A stretch of DNA of 22,507 bases from FW021-bin31 sp964422465 (lineage in GTDB: Bacteria; Bacteroidota; Bacteroidia; Chitinophagales; Chitinophagaceae). Shown piece by piece: positions 7,275 to 15,556 of this stretch. Location of the stretch: the NCBI GenBank assembly GCA_964422465.1, contig CAYRBD010000055.1, positions 1 to 22,507 of the forward strand. Reading direction: 5' to 3'. Within the stretch, counting starts at the first letter, position 1; each line of letters begins with the position of its first letter. The notes below the pieces were generated by a model. That model searched no databases and was not told the DNA's origin. It was given only the letters and a program-made list of their open reading frames with translations. The position numbers were made by a program, and so were the translations under genes.

Positions 7275-9818
7275 ATGGATCAAAGTTTTTCAGCACAAGT
7301 AAGAGAAATTATTTCTTTCAGCCGCGAGGAAGCATTGCGGTTGGGAAATGATTTTATCGGAACCGAGCATCTGCTTCTCGGAATGATCAGAGAAGGAGAG
7401 GGCCGTGCCGTCAAGATTTTGCAATTATTGGGAATTGATCTTTATGAACTACGAAAAGAAGTAGAACTGGCTGTTAAAGATAAAACAGGAAAAAATATTG
7501 CAAATATCAATAGTCTGCCTTTAACCAAGCAGGCCGAAAAAGTCATCCGGGTAACCGTCCTGGAGGCTAAAGCCATGAAGAGCCAAACCGTTGAAACTGA
7601 ACATCTTCTGCTTTCTATCTTAAAAAATAAGGAAAACATCTGTACACAGATATTGCAGCAGTTTGACGTGGATTATGAAAGTTTCAAGGAGGAGCTAAAC
7701 GGGGAGATAGACATCATCTCTTCCAACCCCCGGGCAGAGTTTACAGATGACCCGAGTGAAGAAGAGTTTGAAGAAGAAAGAAAAAGTTACTCTCGTCCAC
7801 GGCGTTCCAATACCAAGTCTAAAACGCCTGTATTGGATAATTTTGGCAGAGACATTACCAAGTTAGCGGAATCCAACAACATGGATCCCATTGTCGGCCG
7901 TGAAAAAGAGATTGAAAGAGTTTCGCAGATTCTTTCCCGGAGAAAAAAGAACAACCCCATCCTGATAGGGGAACCCGGGGTGGGAAAGACGGCCATTGTG
8001 GAAGGCCTGGCTATGCGTATCGTGCAGCGAAAGGTATCAAGGGTGCTTTTTGATAAACGAGTGATTAGTCTTGACCTTGCCGCATTGGTAGCAGGAACAA
8101 AATACCGTGGGCAATTTGAAGAAAGGATGAAGGCCATCATGAATGAACTGGAAAAAAATAAGGATGTTATCCTGTTTATTGATGAAATTCATACCATTGT
8201 GGGCGCCGGCGGAGCATCCGGCTCTCTGGATGCCTCTAATATTTTCAAACCAGCCCTTTCGAGGGGAGAATTACAGTGCATTGGCGCCTCTACATTAGAT
8301 GAATATCGCATGTACATTGAAAAGGATGGTGCACTGGACCGGCGTTTTCAAAAGGTGATGATCGACCCGCCGAGTATGGAGGAAACCATAAAAATATTGG
8401 AGAACATCAAATCCCGTTATGAAGATTACCATAATGTGATTTATTCGAATGAAGCCGTTCGCGATTGTGTAAGGCTTAGCGACCGATACATGACAGACCG
8501 CCTGCTGCCGGACAAGGCTATTGACGTTTTGGATGAGGTGGGCGCCCGGGTTCACCTTAAGAACATCAATGTGCCCGACAATATTCTGGAACTTGAAAAA
8601 CAGATAGAACAGATCAAGGTTGAAAAAAATCGCGTGGTAAAGAGCCAGCGTTTTGAAGAAGCCGCTGCTTTACGGGATAAAGAAAAGAAACTGGGAGAGC
8701 AACTGGTTGAAGCTAAAAACGACTGGGAGGAAGAAATCAAACATAAACGCTATCCCATTGATGATGAGGACATTGCAGAGGTTGTAAGTATGATGACAGG
8801 AATCCCGGTTAAGCGGATGGTGCAGGCAGAATCCGAGAAATTACGCCGCATGGACGAAGACCTGAAAGAGGTAGTGGTGGGCCAGGAGGAAGCCATTCAA
8901 AAAGTAGTAAAAGCCATTCAGCGAAACAGAGTAGGCCTGAAAGATCCCAAAAAACCAATTGGTAGTTTTATCTTCCTGGGACCTACGGGAGTGGGTAAAA
9001 CCGAGCTTGCCAGAGACCTGGCCAAATATTTATTCGATTCCGAAGATTCGCTCATTCGTATTGATATGAGTGAATACATGGAAAAATATTCGCTCAGCAG
9101 GTTGATTGGAGCGCCTCCCGGATATGTGGGATATGAAGAAGGTGGCCAACTGACAGAAAAAGTCAGGAGAAAACCCTATTCAGTGGTGTTGCTGGATGAG
9201 ATAGAAAAGGCGCATCCCGATATCTTTAACGTATTGCTTCAGGTATTGGACGATGGCCTGCTTACTGATGGGCTTGGCAGGAAAGTGGATTTTAAGAATA
9301 CCATTCTTATTCTCACCTCTAATATCGGCGCGCGTGAACTGAAAGACTTTGGCGCCGGCGTAGGGTTTACAACTGCGGCCAGGAATGTGGGCAGAGACGA
9401 GCTCAATAAGTCAGTAATTCAGAAGGCGCTTAAAAAGACCTTTTCACCGGAATTCCTGAATCGTATTGATGATGTTATCATATTTAATTCCCTTACAAAA
9501 GATGATATTTACCTGATCATTGATATTTTGATGAAGGATGTGCTGAAAAGGTTGCAAAATCTGGGATACAACCTGGAGCTTTCCAAAAAGGCAAAAGAAT
9601 TTATTGCGGATAAGGGTTATGATGTCCAGTTTGGCGCGCGACCGTTACACCGGGCTATTCAGAAATACCTGGAAGACCCGCTGGCAGAAGAAATTCTCAG
9701 TGTTCATTTAAAAGACGGAGATACGGTGATTGCTGATTGGGATGAGAAAAATGAGAAAATTGTTTTCGAGGTAAAAAAGCAGGTAAACAATAAATCTGAA
9801 AAGCCACAGACCTCCTGA
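7275..9818 (+). CDS. clpC: ATP-dependent Clp protease, ATPase subunit ClpC
   Basis: ClpC is a hexameric AAA+ unfoldase that feeds proteins to the ClpP peptidase in the cytoplasm. The 847 residues hold, in order: two N-terminal Clp repeats (about 1-145), AAA domain 1 with Walker A GEPGVGKT (232-239) and Walker B ending DE (303-304), and a UVR/M-domain around RFEEAAALRDKEKKL (about 459-473). Then comes AAA domain 2 with GPTGVGKT (569-576) and LLDEIEKAH (D641, E642). The tripeptide VGF at 696-698 is the loop that docks on ClpP. The short M-domain and UVR motif mark ClpC rather than the disaggregase ClpB. cmk starts 2 bases after the stop, so they are likely one transcript. Confidence 0.96.
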   Translation: MDQSFSAQVREIISFSREEALRLGNDFIGTEHLLLGMIREGEGRAVKILQLLGIDLYELRKEVELAVKDKTGKNIANINSLPLTKQAEKVIRVTVLEAKAMKSQTVETEHLLLSILKNKENICTQILQQFDVDYESFKEELNGEIDIISSNPRAEFTDDPSEEEFEEERKSYSRPRRSNTKSKTPVLDNFGRDITKLAESNNMDPIVGREKEIERVSQILSRRKKNNPILIGEPGVGKTAIVEGLAMRIVQRKVSRVLFDKRVISLDLAALVAGTKYRGQFEERMKAIMNELEKNKDVILFIDEIHTIVGAGGASGSLDASNIFKPALSRGELQCIGASTLDEYRMYIEKDGALDRRFQKVMIDPPSMEETIKILENIKSRYEDYHNVIYSNEAVRDCVRLSDRYMTDRLLPDKAIDVLDEVGARVHLKNINVPDNILELEKQIEQIKVEKNRVVKSQRFEEAAALRDKEKKLGEQLVEAKNDWEEEIKHKRYPIDDEDIAEVVSMMTGIPVKRMVQAESEKLRRMDEDLKEVVVGQEEAIQKVVKAIQRNRVGLKDPKKPIGSFIFLGPTGVGKTELARDLAKYLFDSEDSLIRIDMSEYMEKYSLSRLIGAPPGYVGYEEGGQLTEKVRRKPYSVVLLDEIEKAHPDIFNVLLQVLDDGLLTDGLGRKVDFKNTILILTSNIGARELKDFGAGVGFTTAARNVGRDELNKSVIQKALKKTFSPEFLNRIDDVIIFNSLTKDDIYLIIDILMKDVLKRLQNLGYNLELSKKAKEFIADKGYDVQFGARPLHRAIQKYLEDPLAEEILSVHLKDGDTVIADWDEKNEKIVFEVKKQVNNKSEKPQTS

Positions 9819-9820
9819 AA

Positions 9821-10501
9821 ATGAGCAAAATTATTATTGCTATTGACGGTTATTCCGGATGTGGTAAAAGTACGTTGGCACGCCAACTGGCAAAAGAATT
9901 GCATTATTTATATCTGGATACCGGTGCCATGTACCGGGCAATCACTTGGTTTTTCCTAAAGAATAACGTGACTTTTTCAAATGAAGAAGAGGTTGAAAAT
10001 GCCCTGAAAAGAGCAGTGCTTGAATTTAAACAGGAGCCTGAATCGGGAGCTAACAACCTCTTTCTCAATGGAGAAAATATTGAAGCGTTCATCAGAACAA
10101 TGGAAGTAACGGATAAAGTAAGCGAGGTAGCGGCCATCTCCAGCGTGAGAGATTTTGCTGTGGAAGAACAAAGAAGGATGGCTGCTGAAAAAGGGGTCGT
10201 CATGGAAGGCCGGGATATCGGCACCGTTGTATTTCCAGACGCGGCATTAAAAATATTTTTGACAGCAGACCCGGTAGTGCGGGTAAACCGGCGATTCCTG
10301 GAACTTCAGAAAAAAGGAGAACAAGTTACCAGGGAAGCCGTTAAAGAAAACCTTGAAAAACGAGACTATACGGATTCTCATCGCAAAGACGGCCCACTGC
10401 GTCAGGCAAAAGATGCCGTAGTAATTGATAACAGTAATTTAAACCCTCAACAGCAATTAGAATTGGCTATAAATCTTGCCAAAGAGAAGATAGAAAGTTG
10501 A
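9821..10501 (+). CDS. cmk: Cytidylate kinase
   Basis: Cmk phosphorylates CMP and dCMP with ATP in pyrimidine nucleotide recycling. The 226 residues show the P-loop GYSGCGKST (10-18), the CMP-binding stretch LDTGAMYRAIT, EGRDIGTVVFPDA and the lid segment with RDYTDSHRKDGPLRQA and a late DNSN. All are typical of the bacterial Cmk family. The GYSGCGKS form of the P-loop is the usual Bacteroidota version. Spacing of 2 bases after clpC suggests translational coupling. Confidence 0.96.
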   Translation: MSKIIIAIDGYSGCGKSTLARQLAKELHYLYLDTGAMYRAITWFFLKNNVTFSNEEEVENALKRAVLEFKQEPESGANNLFLNGENIEAFIRTMEVTDKVSEVAAISSVRDFAVEEQRRMAAEKGVVMEGRDIGTVVFPDAALKIFLTADPVVRVNRRFLELQKKGEQVTREAVKENLEKRDYTDSHRKDGPLRQAKDAVVIDNSNLNPQQQLELAINLAKEKIES

Positions 10502-10512
10502 AGGGAGAATGT

Positions 10513-10530
10513 TTCCATTATAGAATGGAA
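10513..10530. repeat. Short perfect inverted repeat between cmk and lipoprotein gene
   Basis: TTCCATT (10513-10519), loop ATAG, and AATGGAA (10524-10530) form a 7-base-pair palindrome. No T-run follows, so it is a poor terminator; it may be an operator or simply chance. A weak -7-like GATATTTG begins 2 bases later at 10532. Confidence 0.35.
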
Positions 10531-10569
10531 TGATATTTGTTCATAATTAAATTAAAAAAATATAATTTT

Positions 10570-11004
10570 ATGAAAAGGCTTAAATTAGCTCCGATCCCTA
10601 TGCTCCTGCTTGCAGGTGGTTTATTTATTGGAACCTCTTGCAACAATTCCAACAACTCCAATTCAAACCAAAAAGACAGTCTTTCTGCTACAATAAATCA
10701 AACGAAAGACAGTGCAAAAGAGGCAAAAGATGCCTTTATAGCCAGTTGGAACAAAAATCTCGATCAACTGGATGAACGTATTGATCAATGGTCCGAACAG
10801 GCAAAAACCTATTCAGGCAAGAAAAAGAAACAGGCGGAGGAAAAATTAGACTCCCTAAGGGCACAGAGTGACCGGCTCAAGGAAAAAGTGAATAACGCTT
10901 CTGAAAAAAGTACGGACAACTGGGGGGAATTTAAACAGGATGTTAGTGACTCTTATGATACACTGGTATCCCGGTTTACAAAAGCCTTTGGAAACAACAA
11001 TTAA
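10570..11004 (+). CDS. Small coiled-coil lipoprotein, unknown function
   Basis: A 144-residue protein starting MKRLKLAPIPML. I chose the ATG at 10570 because it gives a proper signal peptide; the ATG at 10537 adds 11 residues before it. A hydrophobic stretch ends GTSC, so Cys24 would be lipidated by signal peptidase II. The rest is charged, rich in Lys, Asp, Glu, Ser and Asn, with heptad-like helices (about 45-135) resembling YtxH or apolipoprotein-like stress proteins. No enzyme motif is seen. It probably sits on the periplasmic side of a membrane. It lies 68 bases after cmk and only 3 bases before purB, so it may share a transcript with purB. The function is not known. Confidence 0.8.
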   Translation: MKRLKLAPIPMLLLAGGLFIGTSCNNSNNSNSNQKDSLSATINQTKDSAKEAKDAFIASWNKNLDQLDERIDQWSEQAKTYSGKKKKQAEEKLDSLRAQSDRLKEKVNNASEKSTDNWGEFKQDVSDSYDTLVSRFTKAFGNNN

Positions 11005-11007
11005 CGA

Positions 11008-12345
11008 ATGGATTTAAATACCCTTACCGCCATTTCTCCTATTGATGGCCGGTATTACCAAAAATTAGCTGCATTCTCTGATTATTTTTCTGAATTTGCT
11101 TTGATCCGTAGCCGGGTGAAAGTGGAAATTGAATATTTTCTGGCCCTGGCTGAAGAAGGTTTATTTTTATTTCCGAAAGGGAAAAAGGGAACTGTTAAAA
11201 AAATATATAAACATTTTTCTTTATCCGATGCACAGGAGATTAAAGATACGGAGAAGGTCACCAATCATGATGTAAAAGCAATAGAATATTTTGTCAAAGA
11301 CCGGCTGAAAGCACTTGGTTACGAAGATAAATCTGAATGGGTGCACTTTGGGCTTACTTCCCAGGATATTAACAACACTGCTACTCCTTTATTATGGAAA
11401 GCAGCTATTGAGGAATTGTTCCTCCCCGAATTCAATCATGTTATTTCTCAATTAGATGCACTGGCAAAGGAGTGGAAAAACATTCCCATGCTGGCGCGTA
11501 CTCATGGACAACCCGCTTCACCAACAAAAGTAGGAAAAGAGATTAAAGTATTTACAGAGCGTCTGGAAGGGCAGAAAAAATTGCTTGTAAAGATACCTTA
11601 TTCAGCTAAATTCGGGGGAGCAACAGGAAATTTCAATGCACATCATGTAGCTTATCCTAAACGAAACTGGAAAAAATTTGCCGACCACTTTGTAAATGAT
11701 ATTCTGGAATTAAAAAGAACCGCTTACACCACCCAGATTGAGCCTTATGATCACCTGGCAGCACAGTTTGATGCCCTTAAGCGCATTAACACCATCATGA
11801 TAGACCTCTGCAGGGATGTATGGACCTATATCTCCATGGATTATTTCAAACAAAAGATCAAAAAAAATGAAGTGGGTTCCTCGGCCATGCCACATAAGGT
11901 GAACCCGATAGATTTTGAGAATGCAGAAGGAAACCTGGGATTAGCCAATGCCCTTTATGAGCACCTATCCGGTAAATTACCCATATCCCGTTTGCAACGC
12001 GACTTGACAGATTCTACAGTTTTACGAAATATCGGTATGCCGTTGGCACACAGTTTTCTGGCAATAAAATCTTTGGAAAAAGGTTTGGGAAAACTGATCC
12101 TGAATGAATCGGCATTGGCCAGGGATATGGAAGAAAATTGGGCAGTAGTTGCAGAGGCCATACAAACGGTACTGCGTCGCGAAGCCTATCCAAAGCCTTA
12201 TGAGGCCCTAAAAGCACTTACCAGAAGCAGTAAAAAAATAAACGAAGAAAAAATACAGCAGTTTATTGAAGAACTGGAGGTTAGTGATGCTGTCAAGAAA
12301 GAGCTAAAAAGAATTCGACCGGATAACTATACCGGGGTTTACTAA
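11008..12345 (+). CDS. purB: Adenylosuccinate lyase
   Basis: PurB splits fumarate from SAICAR and from adenylosuccinate in purine synthesis. The 445 residues match the E. coli-type long form. The N-terminus has LTAISPIDGRYYQKL. ARTHGQPASPTKVGKE carries a catalytic His166, and the mobile signature loop GSSAMPHKVNPIDFENAEGN (290-309) has Ser291/Ser292 and His296. The NVSGVY-like end is replaced here by NYTGVY, as expected for the family tail. All catalytic positions are kept. It starts 3 bases after the lipoprotein gene and is followed by mnmA after 46 bases with its own promoter element. Confidence 0.96.
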   Translation: MDLNTLTAISPIDGRYYQKLAAFSDYFSEFALIRSRVKVEIEYFLALAEEGLFLFPKGKKGTVKKIYKHFSLSDAQEIKDTEKVTNHDVKAIEYFVKDRLKALGYEDKSEWVHFGLTSQDINNTATPLLWKAAIEELFLPEFNHVISQLDALAKEWKNIPMLARTHGQPASPTKVGKEIKVFTERLEGQKKLLVKIPYSAKFGGATGNFNAHHVAYPKRNWKKFADHFVNDILELKRTAYTTQIEPYDHLAAQFDALKRINTIMIDLCRDVWTYISMDYFKQKIKKNEVGSSAMPHKVNPIDFENAEGNLGLANALYEHLSGKLPISRLQRDLTDSTVLRNIGMPLAHSFLAIKSLEKGLGKLILNESALARDMEENWAVVAEAIQTVLRREAYPKPYEALKALTRSSKKINEEKIQQFIEELEVSDAVKKELKRIRPDNYTGVY

Positions 12346-12379
12346 ATCTGGAATTCATACACTGCCCTGAAATTTAATG

Positions 12380-12387
12380 TAATTTTG
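12380..12387 (+). promoter_or_regulatory. -7 element of mnmA, very close to ATG
   Basis: TAATTTTG fits TAnnTTTG exactly and ends only 4 bases (CAGC) before the mnmA ATG at 12392. If transcription starts about 5-8 bases after the element, as usual in the phylum, the message would have practically no leader. No TTG is found 19 bases upstream. Confidence 0.55.
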
Positions 12388-12391
12388 CAGC

Positions 12392-13567
12392 ATGAAGAGA
12401 GTAGTGGTAGGCTTATCGGGAGGAGTGGACTCCAGCGTAGCAGCATACCTCCTCAAAGAGCAGGGGTATGAGGTTATTGGGGTTTTTATGCGCAATTGGT
12501 ATAATAATTCCGTAACGCTCTCAAATGAATGCCCTTGGATTGACGACTCCAATGATGCTTTGTCGGTAGCCGAGCAGCTCGGTATTCCCTTTTTTGTATT
12601 TGATTTAAGTAAAGCGTATAAAGAGCGGATAGTGGATTACATGTTCGCTGAATATGAAAAAGGAAGAACCCCCAATCCCGATGTGCTTTGCAATCGGGAA
12701 ATAAAATTTGATGCTTTTCTAAAGGCTGCCCTGAAACTGGATGCTGATTTTGTGGCTACAGGACATTATTGCCGGAAGGTAACCGATGAAAAAGGTCGTC
12801 ATCATCTGCTCAAGGGACTTGATCCTTCTAAAGATCAATCCTATTTCTTGTGTCAGTTGAGCCAGGCTCAATTGTCAAAAGCCTTGTTTCCAATCGGAAA
12901 TTTATTGAAGACAGAGGTTAGAAGGATTGCAAAAAAAGCGGCGTTATCAACCGCCGAAAAAAAAGACTCTCAGGGGTTATGTTTTGTGGGAAAGGTTAGT
13001 TTACCGGTCTTTCTGCAACAAAAGCTTAAAGCTCAACAAGGAGATATTATTGAAATTGACCCTCAATTAAATAAACTGAAAACTTACCATAGGATCCCGG
13101 CCACCCTCGAAAATGTAGAGCAACTGTCGGCTCCGTTCCATTTTCAAAGTAACGAAGGCAGAAAGGTAGGAGAACACCAGGGCGCGCATTTTTATACCAT
13201 TGGCCAGCGTAAGGGCCTTCATATCGGAGGGCGTCCAAATCCCTCCTTTGTCCTTCAAATTGATACAACCCATAACCTGGTATTTTCAGGCCAGTTGAAG
13301 AGCCATCCGGGGCTGAATCGATATGCCCTGAAGATAAATAAAGATGAAATCCATTATGTAAACCCCAATTATGAACTTTCTGTAGGGGATTCTTATCGTA
13401 TGGAGGTTCGTATCCGGTATCGTCAGCCCCTCCAAAAAGCTGTTGTCATTCGTAAAGAAAAGGGTTTGTATATCCTTTTTGATCAGTTACAAAAAGGCAT
13501 CGCCCCCGGTCAATTTGCTGCCTGGTACCGGGAGGATGAATTAATAGGCTCTGGAATAATCTCTTAA
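12392..13567 (+). CDS. mnmA: tRNA-specific 2-thiouridylase MnmA
   Basis: MnmA adds sulfur to U34 of the Lys, Glu and Gln tRNAs, using ATP to activate the base. The 391 residues begin with the PP-loop GLSGGVDSSVAAYLL. The two catalytic cysteines are Cys100 in PDVLCNREIKF and Cys197 in SQGLCFVGK. ATGHYCR and DQSYFLCQL lie between them. The C-terminal domain has YTIGQRKGLHIGG and a beta-barrel end, IAPGQFAAWY. The length is a little above the 360 common in proteobacteria. The start codon directly follows a -7 promoter element, so the message may be leaderless. Confidence 0.96.
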   Translation: MKRVVVGLSGGVDSSVAAYLLKEQGYEVIGVFMRNWYNNSVTLSNECPWIDDSNDALSVAEQLGIPFFVFDLSKAYKERIVDYMFAEYEKGRTPNPDVLCNREIKFDAFLKAALKLDADFVATGHYCRKVTDEKGRHHLLKGLDPSKDQSYFLCQLSQAQLSKALFPIGNLLKTEVRRIAKKAALSTAEKKDSQGLCFVGKVSLPVFLQQKLKAQQGDIIEIDPQLNKLKTYHRIPATLENVEQLSAPFHFQSNEGRKVGEHQGAHFYTIGQRKGLHIGGRPNPSFVLQIDTTHNLVFSGQLKSHPGLNRYALKINKDEIHYVNPNYELSVGDSYRMEVRIRYRQPLQKAVVIRKEKGLYILFDQLQKGIAPGQFAAWYREDELIGSGIIS

Positions 13568-13589
13568 TTATGATCTAATCCATTGTAGG

Positions 13590-13607
13590 ATATGATCTTT
13601 ATCATAT
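13590..13607. promoter_or_regulatory. FNR-box-like palindrome upstream of nirK
   Basis: ATATGAT (13590-13596), CTTT, ATCATAT (13601-13607) is a perfect 7-base-pair inverted repeat. Its core, ATGAT-N4-ATCAT, has the 5-4-5 layout of Crp/Fnr sites (TTGAT-N4-ATCAA in the classic FNR box). Its centre is at 13598.5, about 42 to 43 bases upstream of the transcription start predicted from the -7 element at 13628, close to the class II activator position of -41.5. Binding is inferred, not shown. Confidence 0.5.
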
Positions 13608-13627
13608 AAAAGATAAAATTCCCTGCC

Positions 13628-13635
13628 TACTTTTG
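13628..13635 (+). promoter_or_regulatory. -7 promoter element of nirK
   Basis: TACTTTTG fits TAnnTTTG exactly. The -33 position (13606-13608) reads TAA, not TTG, which would suit a promoter that needs an activator. The ATG is 50 bases downstream, leaving a leader of about 44 bases. Confidence 0.55.
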
Positions 13636-13685
13636 TGAACGAAAGATTATAGCATTATATCATTTAAAACTAAAAATCCGAAAGT

Positions 13686-14810
13686 ATGAAAATCAAGATC
13701 AGCTTTTTGAATGTACTTGCCCTTTTTACAGCAATAGCGCTCCTTTCAGCCTGTGGAGGTATGGGGAATAAAAAGGGCGTAATGGACAAAACCTATAGCG
13801 GAGATGGGGAAGGTTTAGAAAGAGTACAAGAGGTACTGGTTCCTGCTCCAGGCGTGCCTAAGCATGAACAGGTAGCGCAAGGCGACCCTAAAATAATTGA
13901 GGTGGAACTGGTTGCTGAGGAGAAAAAAATAGAAGTGGCGCCCGGGGATTCTATCTGGGCCATGACTTTCAACGGAGCAGTGCCTGCCCCTTTGATTATT
14001 GCGCATGAAGGAGATTTTGTAGAATTAACCCTCAAAAACCCCAAAAGCAACACCCAACGGCATAACATCGACTTTCATGCCGCCACCGGGCAAATGGGCG
14101 GAGGGGACATCAGTATTGTTAATCCCGGACAGCAGGTTACCTTTCGTTTCAGAGCTTCTCGTGCAGGAGTATTTGTTTACCATTGTGCGCCGGGTGGCAT
14201 GATGACTCCCATGCATGTTGTTTCAGGAATGAATGGTGCCATCATGGTGCTTCCCAGAGAAGGATTAAAAGATGAAATGGGGAATCCGGTTACTTACGAC
14301 ACCGCTTTTTATGTAGTTGAACAGGATTATTATCTTCCAAAAGGTGAAGATGGTAAATTCCTAAACATAGAAACCCCCGGCGAGAGTTTAAACCTTATGG
14401 AGAAATCGATGAAAACGCTTATACCTACGCACATCGTTTTCAATGGACGGCGGAATTCGCTAACAGGAAAGAATGCCTTAAAGGCAAAAGTTGGAGAAAA
14501 AGTATTGTTTATCAGCGCTCAGGCCAACAGGGACACCCGCTTGCATTTAATTGGCGGACACGCCGATCTTTTCTGGCCACTGGGCAAGTTTCACAACAAG
14601 CCTTACGTGGACCTGGAAACATGGAACATCCCGGGAGGATCAGGAGCAGCAGCTCTCTATAAATTCAGAGAACCGGGAGATTATACGTTCCTGAATCATA
14701 ACCTGATTGAGGCCGTTGCCTTCGGCGCTTATGCAACTGTAAAGGTTGAGGGAGAATGGGATGATGCGCTCATGAAGGAGATTTCCAAGCCGGGCCCAAT
14801 CAAAGAATAA
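13686..14810 (+). CDS. nirK: Copper-containing nitrite reductase (lipoprotein form)
   Basis: NirK reduces nitrite to nitric oxide in denitrification. The 374 residues start with a signal peptide ending LLSAC, so Cys23 is probably lipidated and the enzyme anchored to a membrane outside the cytoplasm. Two cupredoxin domains follow. Type 1 copper ligands are His126, Cys167, His177 and Met182; type 2 ligands are His131, His166 and His338 (in NHNLIEA). Active-site Asp129 (HNIDFH) and His287 (LHLIGGH) are kept. The Cys167-His177 spacing of 10 resembles class II NirK. The residue before His177 is Met instead of the usual Trp. No extra cytochrome c or cupredoxin domain is fused. No other denitrification gene lies nearby; an FNR-like palindrome is upstream. 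Identification is sure; the lipid anchor is predicted. Confidence 0.95.
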   Translation: MKIKISFLNVLALFTAIALLSACGGMGNKKGVMDKTYSGDGEGLERVQEVLVPAPGVPKHEQVAQGDPKIIEVELVAEEKKIEVAPGDSIWAMTFNGAVPAPLIIAHEGDFVELTLKNPKSNTQRHNIDFHAATGQMGGGDISIVNPGQQVTFRFRASRAGVFVYHCAPGGMMTPMHVVSGMNGAIMVLPREGLKDEMGNPVTYDTAFYVVEQDYYLPKGEDGKFLNIETPGESLNLMEKSMKTLIPTHIVFNGRRNSLTGKNALKAKVGEKVLFISAQANRDTRLHLIGGHADLFWPLGKFHNKPYVDLETWNIPGGSGAAALYKFREPGDYTFLNHNLIEAVAFGAYATVKVEGEWDDALMKEISKPGPIKE

Positions 14811-14884
14811 GGGTTTTTCTTGTCTTAATGAGAATGTTCTTTGGGCTGATCGGAAATGGCGCCAATGTAATCTTATTATTTATT

Positions 14885-14892
14885 TAAATTTG
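14885..14892 (+). promoter_or_regulatory. -7 promoter element before DUF502 gene
   Basis: TAAATTTG fits TAnnTTTG and lies 29 bases before the ATG at 14922. No TTG is present at the 19-base distance. Confidence 0.4.
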
Positions 14893-14921
14893 CATAAGAT
14901 TAAGTAAATAATAATTTCACA

Positions 14922-15548
14922 ATGAATAAAAAGTGGACTTTTCGTAAGATTATCCAGCATTTCTTTCAGGGGGTGCTGGTTTTGGCGCCGATTTTCCTTA
15001 CCTTTTATGCTATATTTTGGATATTCAATGTCCTGGATGGTTTATTTGGTTTTGCCGATTTTATCCCGGGATTGGGGCTCATCATTGCGCTGGCAGGAAT
15101 TACGGTTGTAGGGTACTTATCCTCGTTCTTTATTATTGGAAGGTTGTTTGATCTCTTTGACCGGTTGCTGGAACGCACGCCGGTTATTAAGTATATTTAT
15201 ACTTCCATAAAAGACATATTTGATGCCCTGATGGGTAAGAAAAAGAAATTTGATCACCCTGTGTTGGTTCATCTTTACAATGATGAAGTTTGGGAAGTAG
15301 GTTTTATCACCAGAAGCGATGCAACAGACTTTGGCCTGGAAGGGGTGGTGGCTGTTTATGTTCCCATGTCTTTGTCCATAGCCGGTAAAGTATATTTTGT
15401 AAAATCCGGCAGGGTGCAGCCTCTGAATCATATTTCTGCCGGGGATGCCATGAAGTTTGCTGTTTCCGGAGGGGTTACAGGCGGAGATGGGGTGAGCCCT
15501 GTTACGCAATCGGGAGAAGAAGATAAGCCCGAAATTATTGAAACTTAA
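14922..15548 (+). CDS. DUF502 family integral membrane protein
   Basis: A 208-residue protein with two hydrophobic segments, about 15-35 (GVLVLAPIFLTFYAIFWIF) and 45-75 (PGLGLIIALAGITVVGYLSS), followed by a soluble C-terminal domain. The motifs PGLG near residue 48, RTPVIKYIYTSIKDIFDAL and the later GFITR are typical of DUF502. The family's function is unknown; it is widespread in bacteria and related sequences occur in plants (COV-type proteins). The C-terminal tail (after about 185) is Gly/Ser/Glu-rich and probably disordered. The next gene starts 8 bases after the stop, so the two may be co-transcribed. Confidence 0.85.
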   Translation: MNKKWTFRKIIQHFFQGVLVLAPIFLTFYAIFWIFNVLDGLFGFADFIPGLGLIIALAGITVVGYLSSFFIIGRLFDLFDRLLERTPVIKYIYTSIKDIFDALMGKKKKFDHPVLVHLYNDEVWEVGFITRSDATDFGLEGVVAVYVPMSLSIAGKVYFVKSGRVQPLNHISAGDAMKFAVSGGVTGGDGVSPVTQSGEEDKPEIIET

Positions 15549-15556
15549 GAGTTAAC

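Noticed and set aside
7275..9818. ClpB disaggregase
   Set aside because: The middle domain is short and carries a UVR motif, and a VGF ClpP-docking loop is present; both indicate ClpC.
10537..10569. Upstream ATG as the start of the small lipoprotein
   Set aside because: It would put 11 residues rich in Lys and Ile before the signal peptide and move the n-region too far from the lipobox.
14795..14870. Inverted repeat GCCC...AAAGAA / TTCTTTGGGC after nirK as a terminator
   Set aside because: The left arm lies in the nirK coding end, the arms need a 4-base bulge, the loop is long, and no T-run follows the right arm.
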